Source of the DNA: Priapulus caudatus
Lineage: Eukaryota > Priapulida > Priapulimorpha > Priapulimorphida > Priapulidae
Assembly: GCF_000485595.1 (NCBI RefSeq)
Contig: NW_014577309.1
Coordinates: 242,988 to 263,561, forward strand
Length of the DNA stretch: 20,574 nucleotides
Reading direction: 5' to 3'
Below are positions 1-9,005 of this stretch, piece by piece. Positions within the stretch are counted from its first letter, which is position 1. The number at the start of each line of letters is the position of its first letter. Made by a program: the position numbers and the translations under genes. The notes under the pieces are model-generated. The model did not search any database. It saw only the letters and a list, made by a program, of their open reading frames with translations, and was not told the origin of the DNA.

Positions 1-602
1 TAGATATGATAAACGAAATGTGGCTACAATGAATCATTGAATGGCTGGCTGGTAATTCCCCCATCCATGCCATGGTTCCCCTCCCATCAAAACGGTGTTT
101 TTTCTTAATTTCCACCTGATGATGTATACTATTTTTGTTTACATAGGTCAGTGGATGTTTCACCCATCTCCGAAATGTGTCAACTCAGGTTAGTATATCA
201 TTTTTCTTTCCTTTTCACACAATTTTAGTAAATAGGAGGGCCTTCCTTTATATATACTGTACTGTAGTAACTCCACCCGTGAAGCCTGTCACTATCCTGC
301 CAGTCCTGTGGCAGTGCGAATTAATGACTGCAACAAGTGAGTATAGGCCTAAATACTGAAGAATCTACAGAAAAATCCATACCTAAACTATACGCCAAAG
401 GAGACCATCTATATTCTTGAATCCACTAAACTTGGGGTTTTGTTGTGATCGACATGTTTACGTTCATGAATGTATTATGTGGAACTAATATAGGGACTCA
501 TTACAGTTCAAACAAAAGCAGATTCGTGCATCTCACTCGACTATACATCATGTACATAGTAAAAGTATAGTGCACTCGGAAAATTTCTTTTCCGGATTCT
601 AG
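1..602. other. Upstream or intronic sequence of MCEE, nothing recognised
   Basis: AT-rich sequence without an ORF that resembles a known protein. It ends in a pyrimidine-rich run followed by TAG at about 600-602, which looks like a splice acceptor for the first MCEE exon in the window. A transit-peptide exon may lie here or further upstream; I could not identify one. Confidence 0.5.
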
Positions 603-605
603 AAC

Positions 606-725
606 ATGCCGAAGAAGTTGTGGAAGTTGGGAAAACTGAACCACGTAGCGATCGCCTGCCCCAACCTCGAGGCTGCCATGGACTTCTATAGGGATGTACT
701 GGGAGCAACTGTCGGTGAACGTATG
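606..725 (+). CDS. MCEE: MCEE exon A: N-terminal beta-alpha segment of the VOC fold
   Basis: Forty codons with MPKKLWKLGKLNHVAIACP followed by the FYRDVLGA motif. I chose the donor G|GTGGGT at 725/726 over the nearer GTATGG at 721. It keeps phase 0 into the next exon and preserves the family spacing between LGA and EHG. The coding exon may begin at 603 if spliced to an upstream exon. Confidence 0.88.
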
Positions 726-2423
726 GTGGGTTTGTCAGTTATACGTCAAGCTGATCCTATTGGTGGTGTGAAGTATGTCTAAGAACAACAATATATATCT
801 GTTGATGCGAAGAAGTAAGTGTAAGAACAACTAGCCACCGCATGCTTTGTTGGTGCAAGTGTCAGTACTTGGTAAAGCTGAGTAAGGGTCTAGCAGCAGT
901 ACAGTGCGCGCACACATCGCCAGTGTGTATGTTAGTTTTTGTGAAGCTTTTACGATGCTTCATAACAAACAAGGTGAACAGATAACAAACAAACAACAGC
1001 ATAAACAAGCAGAATAAACAGAATGACCAGGATTCAACAGAATAAACAGAATAAACAGGATAACAAACAAACAGAGAATTATGGAAAATACTCACTTCTT
1101 TGAGAGAAGAATAGGATAGCTAATGATATCCATCAAAATAAATATGATTAATAAAGTTATTATTATTGATTAAATATTTAGTTTGATTGAATTTATCATT
1201 ATTTCATTGAGTTTTGATGTAACGTGCATGCCTGTCCACTTGTGTTATCTATTTAGCCCCAGAAAGAGCATGGAGTATATACAGTCTTTGTGACCCTTGG
1301 AGAAACGAAAATCGAGGTGAAGTATTATATTTATTGGTATATGATTGGGAACTAGCTGTATTTTACATAATGTATTGCTGTGGTATAACACGATGGAAAT
1401 ACATTGGGTTCATTTAAACAGTGCTTGGTGTGATTGTTTTAAAATTGTGTTAACTGATATCTAGTCAACGTTACTTTATCAGTGAGTAATTTGAAATCTC
1501 AGTCTTAGGTATTCTTGCATGGCATGCAAATTTCAGGGTGTCTTTTCATGCAATTTGGCAGCCATTTAACACGCTGATAAACCGGTATAGCTGATCCAAC
1601 CTAGCAATATTGTTTAGAGAGGTCGTGCTTATCTCGCACGGATGGATAGGTTGGTTGCTCGTACGATAATGTGATGGGTGCATGTTGCAGCTCCTGCATC
1701 CACTTGGTGAGAACAGTCCAATCAGTGCATTCTTGGAAAAGAACAAGATGGGCGGAATGCACCACATCTGTCTGGAGGTAAGACTTCACTCCCATGGCTC
1801 TCTACATAGCAGCAGAATAATTATACATCCATGTCTGTCAACTTGCACGATTTAGAAGGGAGTGATGCCATCTTGACTTCGTGTCATGATGGAAAGACAA
1901 TGATCATGAAAGAAGAACTAAAACACGAATTTGTGCTACGTTTCCAAGGTATACACCAAGTAACTAGTGACAGTGGTATAGGTTGGGTATGTAGCCAAGC
2001 GGAATATGCTCATGTCCCATCAATGTGTTGACTTCACACGCTGTGTTTACAACTCCAGTGCATAATATATACATAGCACTTCGGTTATATGTGGATGGCT
2101 TTATTTTCAATTTTAGTTTTCATAGATTAGTTTTCTTTTACAACATTTAAAGTTATTGGCTGATACGTGTGATGTATGTGAAAATAACGTAGCACGAGTA
2201 AATTATTTGAATATGGGTTAGAACTGCCCAGGTGAAGTTGATGTGTCACTGATCATTTCTTGACTTTCAGGTGAGTGACATCAATGCAGCTATTGCAGAC
2301 GCCAAGGCTCACAATATCCGGACACTTGGAAAAGAGCCAAAAATCGGAGCACACAACAAGCCAGTCATGTTTCTGCATCCAAAGGACTGCAACGGTGTGC
2401 TAGTTGAGCTAGAAGAGGTCTAA
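606..2423 (+). CDS. MCEE: Methylmalonyl-CoA epimerase, four exons (5' end possibly missing)
   Basis: This enzyme interconverts (2R)- and (2S)-methylmalonyl-CoA in the mitochondrial matrix, between propionyl-CoA carboxylase and methylmalonyl-CoA mutase. Exons are 606-725, 1257-1316, 1691-1777 and 2271-2423. All are multiples of three with phase-0 junctions, giving 139 codons plus stop. Family hallmarks in order are LNHVAIACPNLE with its metal-ligand His, the EHGV..VFV strand, ELLHPLGENSPI across the exon 2/3 junction, GGMHHICLEV with a second ligand His, KIGAHNKP, FLHPKDC, and the C-terminal VLVELEEV with the acidic ligand. Length and spacing match the mature part of animal MCEE. ATG 606 is in frame, but a good acceptor ends just before it at 602, so the exon is probably internal and a mitochondrial targeting exon is outside or unrecognised. 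The gene converges on KDM3. The assignment rests on recalled family sequence, not a search. Confidence 0.93.
726..1256 (+). other. MCEE intron 1 with a short AACAGAATA-like repeat
   Basis: Intron of 531 bp running GTGGGT...TTTAG. Around 1000-1076 it contains a degenerate tandem repeat of AACAGAATAA-type units. The ORF on the opposite strand here is this repeat read through and has no protein signature. Confidence 0.6.
1257..1316 (+). CDS. MCEE: MCEE exon B
   Basis: Twenty codons encoding PQKEHGVYTVFVTLGETKIE, a strand-loop-strand segment of the epimerase. It is bounded by an acceptor ending TTTAG and by the donor GAG|GTGAAG. Phase 0 on both sides. Confidence 0.9.
1691..1777 (+). CDS. MCEE: MCEE exon C with the GMHHIC metal-ligand region
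   Basis: Twenty-nine codons starting LLHPLGENSPI and ending GGMHHICLE, with acceptor TTGCAG and donor GAG|GTAAGA. The HHIC motif carries a conserved metal-ligand His of the family. Phase 0 on both sides. Confidence 0.92.
1778..2270 (+). other. MCEE intron 3, nothing recognised
   Basis: Intron of 493 bp from GTAAGA to CTTTCAG. A 66-codon ORF inside (1831-2031) shows no family resemblance. Confidence 0.6.
2271..2423 (+). CDS. MCEE: MCEE terminal exon
   Basis: Fifty codons and a TAA stop. It begins VSDINAAIADAKAHNIRTLG, continues through KIGAHNKPVMFLHPKDC and ends VLVELEEV, the usual C terminus with the conserved acidic metal ligand. The acceptor is TTTCAG at 2265-2270. Confidence 0.93.
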   Translation: MSDINAAIADAKAHNIRTLGKEPKIGAHNKPVMFLHPKDCNGVLVELEEV

Positions 2424-2658
2424 GCATTGTCCAACTATTACTAGCCACAGTAGCCAGTGCAGAATTAACGCCAAAAACTAACAGAGAACTGAAAGTGACA
2501 TTGTGCGCGTAAACGAGGATGTAGTACTTTTAATGATAATGAGTAATATCCTTTCATGATGTCGTAAGTCCAATTCGGTCTGGTGAGGGGAGGGGCTCTG
2601 CTTCTGGAAATCGAATATGTTGGATTGGCTACCTCTGCTCAATATTTGTTCTGTATCG

Positions 2659-2664
2659 ATTAAA
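2659..2664 (+). promoter_or_regulatory. Possible MCEE poly(A) signal (ATTAAA)
   Basis: ATTAAA, the commonest variant poly(A) hexamer, lies about 236 nt after the MCEE stop. No canonical AATAAA is closer. Transcript data would be needed to confirm use. Confidence 0.3.
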
Positions 2665-2846
2665 AATAACTAGAATCGGGTCACCCATGTAAGTGTCTAT
2701 ACTTTCTATGGTGTAGTTACTTTTCTACCAGGTGGGTAACTTGTTACATGTATTGTTAATGTTAAATTATTTTTTTCTTGCCGCATCCTGTTTGGATACT
2801 ACCTACATTCAATACTCTTTCTATTTTACGACCTCCCTTTCTATAC

Positions 2847-3717
2847 TTAAAGGCATACTAGGCCCATTGATTATGCAATGTTGACGAATGCTAGAGTAAC
2901 TGGCACCTTGTGTAATTAATAAGTACATAACCTTACATCCAAACGCGTATTAGTTTGTCAAATATCACTGCTGGTTACTAAGGCTCAGGGTTTATGTCCC
3001 CCAGGGTACTGCCGGAACGTACCCTGGTCACTATTTGATATGGTTAGGATTAGGGTTAGGGAGTAGGCGTAGGCGACTCCCTAGACTCGTTAGTGGAGTA
3101 GGCGAGGTACGGTCCGGCATATTAGATAGTACCAGGGTACGTTCTGGCAGTATCCCGGGGGACATAGACCCTCTCAGCGTTACTAAGAAATGTCTAATTG
3201 AAATCCGCAGTCCAAGAAATCAGTTGTTTACAGTTTCAAACCGCTGCCAGCGAAGTGGGTGTGGTACAGATTTATAGTGCACCGGACATTTTCGCACGCA
3301 TGCTCGGCCGTACGCAATGCTATCATCAGTGATTTCGTAAAACACGGACGCTCGTGATAAGGAAATTTTTGTCAGGGCTGTCCATGTGCGTCCGTGCTTA
3401 GTACGTGTGTTTTACTCCTTTTTCATGTTTAGTCCGTGGTCGTGGTTACACTGCTGACACCTCCATTTCACCTGGCGTCCAAAACATACGGGCCGCACAA
3501 ATGTTTACGTCATCGCTTGACTCCTGGATGACATTTACGGCATGTAAATGAATATCAACAACCGATTTCAAGTCTTGCTTGTAATGTAACCAGCAGTGAT
3601 ATTGGACAAACTAATACGCGTTTGGCTATAAGGTTATGTACTTATTAACTACACAAGGTGCCAGTTACCCTAGCATTCGTCAACATTGCATAATCAATGG
3701 ACCTAGTATGCCTTTAA
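2847..3717. mobile_element. TTAA-flanked element with about 130-bp terminal inverted repeats
   Basis: The left arm (2851 to about 2982, starting AGGCATACTAGG) is the near-exact reverse complement of the right arm (about 3583-3713). Direct TTAA copies flank it at 2847-2850 and 3714-3717. TTAA target duplication is the hallmark of the piggyBac superfamily. The 863-bp body has no transposase ORF, so it is non-autonomous. The termini do not start with the CCY typical of classical piggyBac, so the family is uncertain. Confidence 0.8.
2987..3172. repeat. Nested foldback element with TTAGGG-like interior
   Basis: AGGGTTTATGTCCCCC at 2987-3002 is mirrored by its near reverse complement at 3157-3172, and the match continues inward to about 3040 and 3115. 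The left arm also contains its own palindrome, CCAGGGTAC at 3001-3009 with GTACCCTGG at 3019-3027. The centre (3042-3061) reads GGTTAGGATTAGGGTTAGGG. It sits inside the larger TTAA element. Confidence 0.65.
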
Positions 3718-4097
3718 TACTTTGTCCTTTAGCAATGCACTAAGAGAATGGTAGCAATCATGTAGAGCTGTTCTATGACTAGTCAGTTATGTTATCATGA
3801 ATCAAATTGGGTAAGAATTATATTGTTAATAATAAATATAGATTGTTGGCCGTATGCAATAGTATTTATTTAGTTGTGCAGACTATAGGATAGCACAGGA
3901 ACTAGTCCCAGCGATTATGTGCGACGTACCAGAAATCAAATGTTGATTAATAAATGAAGTAATTGTTATTAACGAAACAGATGAGTTATTATCATTCTCC
4001 TGTGGAGTATTCTCCACAGACCCTATCACAATGACAAAGAAACACATTTTTTTATAAAAACAAGTGCTACTAATTAGGAAATTTAGCAGAGTCCACA
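3718..4097. other. AT-rich spacer, nothing recognised
   Basis: About 380 bp between two mobile elements, without a recognisable gene. The short minus-strand ORF here has no family signature. Confidence 0.5.
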
Positions 4098-5110
4098 ATT
4101 TTTATCTCGCCTTGACATCGTCAAGATGAGCTATTGCCATGGGGTGTCGTCCGTCGTACGTCCGTCCGTCCGTCCGTCCGTCAACATTTGGCTACGGTCA
4201 ACGATAACTCAAGAACAGTTTGACCCACATGTTTCAAATTGCATATAGTTGTTACTCTTATGGGAGAGATTTGAACGTCCTATTTTGGAGCGCGCCAGTC
4301 GACCTACATTCGAGCCACGTCCACTTTTTGGCAATAATGGAAATGGCCATAAGTCAGTTCAGGTTCACTGGATTTTGCTCATTTCTGGTATGTAAATGAA
4401 TGAGGACTGGCTCCAAAACATATCACACAGGTTTTGTTTTTTTATTATGCAAATTAGGTAGATTTTGCCAATTTCACTATGCATTTCAGTGTCTGCCTAC
4501 AGTCAACGACAACTCAAGAACCGTTTGACCCACATGTTTCAAATTGCATACAGTTGTTATTCCTATGGAAGATTTGAACGTCCTATTTTGGAGCACGCCA
4601 GTCGACCTACTTTTGAACCACGCACACTTTTTGGCAAAAATGAAAATGGTCATCTAAATTCATTCAATTTTGTTAAATTTTGGTATGTGAATGTGTAAGG
4701 CTAGCCCCAAAACAGTTGTTACTCCTATGGGAGAGATGACGTCGTATTACATTTATTTCGTCTAACTGGTTAACAACTCTACAATCATACCTATATACGT
4801 GTAATATTGTGTTTTAGATTCTTCATTACAGTAATTTGACTGGAATATTTTATTGTTTTTATTTGCGCGATATTCGAAAACCAAAATGGCGATCATTTAG
4901 GCAAAGCGCCATCTCTCATCAAGATTTCAGACTTTCAGATCTGAAACATTTATTTTCGCATTAAAAACTTATGCATATATCATTATCAAGAGTATATAAT
5001 GGGAGACATGCTATATAATGGGAGTTCTCCCATATATACTCTTGCTTTATATATCCCCCCTCCCTCTTCTATCACACCCAAGGTGAGCTAGTGTCATTGA
5101 CACTTTCATT
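4098..5110 (+). mobile_element. 1-kb interspersed repeat with subterminal hairpins (copy 1)
   Basis: This segment matches, in reverse complement, 18068-17043 plus 15672-15410, so both ends are defined by comparison. Near the left end is the palindrome CTTGACatcGTCAAG (4111-4125). Near the right end is AGTGTCattGACACT (5090-5104). There are no terminal inverted repeats and no long ORF. It holds a GTCC microsatellite (about 4145-4182) and two direct repeats of about 215 bp. Hairpin-bearing ends without inverted repeats recall Helitron-like non-autonomous elements, but that class is only a guess. Confidence 0.72.
4190..4712 (+). repeat. Direct repeat pair inside the 1-kb element
   Basis: Segment 4190-4403 and segment 4496-4712 share the same order of motifs. 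Each has a CTACRGTCAACGA start, then a GTTTGACCCACATGTTTC stretch, a TTTGAACGTCCTATTTTGG stretch and a GGTATGTRAATG end. Offset is about 307 bp. The inverted copy at 17.5-18.0 kb contains both units as well. Confidence 0.75.
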
Positions 5111-5814
5111 TCTCAAATAAATGAGTAAACATAGTGACTTTGGGCACTGAGTAAGATGACTGCTCTGATATAATTAGTGAAGTTATGTATGGAATAGAAA
5201 TGACAATTAAAGTATTATTACAAGTGTTGGACATTGGAACCTGTTAATAGAATGCCAAATCGAATGCAATTATTTTCAATTAAATTTTATTGTTTACATT
5301 CTGAGAGGTGTATCAAAACTTCACAGACAAGAGAATATGTCACAGAACATGCATTTTTCGTTTACAGAGAGGTGACAGTCGGCTTCAGATAAACCATCCT
5401 GTGTCACTACAAAATTACTTTAATGGGGGGAAAAACATCATGGCATACAATTTATCGAGAGGAAAACGAAACACATACCACATATCCAAGTACACAGCGA
5501 TGTTTACATAGCAATACACGTATACCTACACGTGTATGAGTAACAAACGCGACTACTATTTCATGATGGTCAACTACTAAACTAAAGGAAATGCACCTTT
5601 AAAGGGCATATCGAGGTAAATAAACATGATCTAAAATAAAAACCCAGCAGACCGTAATTCATGTACATAGCTTATAATCGTTAGTCTCATTTGCTGAGTG
5701 CCCGTACATACTTCACAAGCAGGGCCATGCAACCTTACTGAGGTCTCTACTAACAATACCTTTTTCCAAAAGACCTTTACTATAAGGTTAATTAATCTGG
5801 CTAATTATCTGCCA
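5111..5814. other. Intergenic spacer, nothing recognised
   Basis: AT-rich sequence between convergent genes. The only local structure is a small imperfect palindrome around 5512-5537 containing CACGTG. No coding signal. Confidence 0.45.
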
Positions 5815-5912
5815 TGTATATATATATATATATACATATTTATATATATATCAGCAATTTAATTTTGTTGTATTCACTGCTGATATACATATTATACATA
5901 TATATATCCACT
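5815..5912. repeat. TA-rich inverted repeat
   Basis: Alternating TA tracts flank a hairpin with arms ATATCAGCA and TGCTGATAT, about 5848-5856 and 5878-5886. It may be a degenerate mobile-element end or a cruciform-prone microsatellite. Confidence 0.6.
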
Positions 5913-6546
5913 TTTTCCCACTCTACAAATCCACCTCCCGTATAGAGCATGTAACCACATTCAAGCCGTTGATAACATCACATAGTCTCTGACTTTATTC
6001 ATACAAGTTGCTACCTAAAACGAATTCACTATATTGCTAACGATCCAAAGTTTATACACGTACAGTTCTGATTGATAACTGCTGTGGCACAGACAAATGC
6101 ACTTATTGCATGCGCACGCACGTACACACACGTAATGCACACATGCTCTCTTGAGGCCTCTCAACCTCACCTTACTTCTGTTTGTTCAAACCCGCGAAAG
6201 AACCCGAAACCTCGGAGACGAACACTCGCGAGAAAAACAAAACTGGGAGAAGCGACGCTGGCGCATTGCCAACCACAGGACGCCGACGCAACCTCGACAA
6301 ATCACATCCTATAACCCGCTACGTCGCTACGCCTAACCCCGCTATGGCTCACGATCGACCCTCCGCGCTCAGCCGAAACGATACTGGCCTCTCGTCGCAG
6401 AGCACACTGCTGGCACCAAGGCTGCTGCCGCTGCCGCGTCGACCGCCGACAGAAGCATGACTAGTCGCAGTTTGTCACGGATCCCATCGACTGACAGAAC
6501 GGCGACGGCAGACTGGAAGAATGCGGGGACCGCGCGGTCGATCGGC
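5913..6546 (-). other. Probable KDM3 3' UTR and flank
   Basis: Sequence downstream of the KDM3 stop. It is GC-rich near the stop (6180-6546) and AT-rich towards 5950. Short ORFs on the + strand here are arginine-rich composition effects. Confidence 0.4.
5994..5999 (-). promoter_or_regulatory. Possible KDM3 poly(A) signal (AATAAA on minus strand)
   Basis: TTTATT on the + strand gives AATAAA on the KDM3 coding strand, about 550 nt after the stop codon. Position is plausible for a 3' UTR, but the hexamer is common in AT-rich DNA. Confidence 0.3.
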
Positions 6547-6642
6547 TCAGACCTTCGCCGGAACGCTGCCACCCTTGCTCTCCTCTTCGTGCAGCAGCAC
6601 GCTGACGGCGTCCTTTATCGAATGGTAGATGATGTTCTTTAT
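6547..6642 (-). CDS. KDM3: KDM3 terminal exon and stop
   Basis: It encodes [20 protein letters not shown], a short tail ending VPAKV, and TGA at 6549-6547. This matches the KNIIYHAVKDAV C terminus of KDM3 proteins. The acceptor is CTTTGCAG. Confidence 0.95.
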   Translation of the reverse strand: MKNIIYHSIKDAVSVLLHEEESKGGSVPAKV

Positions 6643-8970
6643 CTGCAAAGATGACGTGCGTCTTACTGCGTGAGCTCACCTACGATGCTACACGGTGCCG
6701 AGTGTCAGATGGGAGTGCGTGCGTGTGGAGGGGGTACTAATCGCAGCTGTAGCAGTGATTAATCTCACTTAGTGTTCTTGCTATATCATTCGGCCGGTGC
6801 ATTATGTGCAAGCGACTAGTGGCCGACGAGCGGCTACGTGCGCCTGCGCCACCAGAGGGGCGCCGACCAGCACGGCGATCGGACGGAGAAACAAGCGCGC
6901 GTGCTCGCGGCTCTCACCTGCAGCTTGTCCTCGTGGTTCGTGTGCGTGTCCGACAGCTCCCTGAACTCCTGCGTGAGCGCGAAGCAGTGGCCGATGCCCT
7001 CTGGTGACACAAAGTCCTCCGCGACCTTGATGCAGCTGTGAAGGTTACGGACCTGCAGGGGTCGAAGACGCGAAATGATCACCACGTTACGCCACGACGC
7101 GTCGCGAACAAACGAATCGATCGAAGCGCAAGTTGTCGTTAAGATTAGGTGAGATGGCTAGTTCGACGAGTGATCCGATTCGATATTTTAAAATCGATTC
7201 CTCATCGCTTACCAAATGCACCGTGTAAGAGATTTCTCTTAACACGTTCAACGCTGCCTGGGTTAACAATGCACCTACCGCCCTGTGCTGAGATTTTCGC
7301 GTTTTTACCGCTTAGTCACCTATTACACAAAATGTTTTTGGCAGGTTTAACTAGCTATAAAATTATTTATAATTAGTGGCTAGTATAATATAGATATAAA
7401 CTTACTCTCAGACATCAAAACAACACCGGAATCTATCACCCGTGATCTATCAAATCAAACACAACTTTCAGACATAAAAACGACTTCACAACACACGGCG
7501 GTCAAACGCCCTTTGGCGAGGTGAACTAAAAACATTACCTCAGTCCCAAAAACTCCCAAAATAACGTTCCAAACAACAGTAATGTATTGTATAAGTTATG
7601 TCATCTACTACTGGGGTTTATACAGTGACGCTATTGAATTGCTAAGCGTATAGCCCCTGCCATCTATAAGAGAACATAGTAAACGTTCCAAATTTTTATT
7701 TTTTTTTATTTTTTATTTTTGCCACGAGTATACTCGTGTTTCGCGGTCGTGCGTTTTGCAGGTTCGAACGAATATACTCGTGTTACGCGTTGAACGTGTT
7801 AAAATGTTTTATGAAATAATGTAGCTAATCGTAGCGCGTTACATGGTTAAATTGCTGTATAATACATGTAATATATTGTATAATGAAACGTAAGTTAACG
7901 TAATGACATAATTGGAGGTGCCCACACCCGTCAGCGTGCATCACCCCCTCTCGCCAGGGATGCCCCACCCACATGCAGCTCACCCCCTCCCCCCAATAAT
8001 GTGCATCACCCCGCTCTCTGAAGATGCCCCACCCGCGCGTGTCAAGGGTTAGCACCGTCATGGTAACCTCACACAGGTCACCCCCTCCCCCGGGATGCCC
8101 CCCTCTCTGCCCTCACACAGATCACCCCCTCTTCGCCCTCACACAGATCACCCCCTCTCCGCCCTCACACAGGTCACCCCCTCCCCCGGGATGCCCCCTC
8201 TCCGCCCTCACACAGGTCACCCCCTCCCCCGGGATGTCCCCTCTCCGCCCTCACACAGGTCACCCCCTTCCCCGGGATGTCCCCTCTCCGCCCTCACACA
8301 GGTCACCCCCTTCCCCGGGATGCCCCCTCTCCGCCCTCAGCTCACACACAGATCAGCCCCTCCCCAGGGATACCCCCTCGGTGAACCCGTGATGGTGTAC
8401 GTCCGGCCTCCTCCCCGCCCCTGCCCGCTGGACACGCCCCGCCGAGCGAGCCGGGGCCCGCGCCCCCGCGCCCGCCTCGCCCGCCCGCCCCGCCGCCCCC
8501 CCGTCGCGGGACTTCCCCCTTCCTGCGCCGCCCCCCCACGCGCTCGCACCCCCAGCGGGGGGGGGGGGGGCCCCCCCCCCCAGGTCCACCCCCCCGCTCC
8601 CCCCCCCTCCCGGCGCCCCGCGATGCTCCCGCCCCCTCAACTGCCCCTCACCCACCCCAGGTCACCCCTTTTTTTCTCGCTTGCCTCCTCTGGATGGCTC
8701 CGCCCCGTGTTTCTCCCGGCCGTTTTCTCTACTACTAGCGTCACCCGCTCTTTTTTGTGCTTCCGCGCCCCTTCCTGGGGTGTCCAAGTCTCGGTGTCGG
8801 GGGTCTGAGCGGCGCCGGATCAGTGCACCGTGTGGGAGCGCGCCCCCCCCCCGAAGCCCAGGACGTATGGAAGGACGCAGTCGCCGCGAGGAACTGTCAC
8901 GATGCAGGTAGCCGGTCGACGCCGTACTCATCGCTAGAGCGTCTGCTGCCGCAGGGTAGCTGTCGAGTAN

Positions 8971-9005
<35 letters not shown>

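Noticed and set aside
862-1095. Minus-strand ORF rich in Leu, Phe and Cys in MCEE intron 1
   Set aside because: It arises from the AACAGAATAA-type repeat, with no protein signature.
8024-8808. Proline-rich repeat protein (HTGHPLPRD-type units)
   Set aside because: It is the 43-bp C-rich minisatellite read in two frames, inside a KDM3 intron, with changing unit lengths that break the frame.
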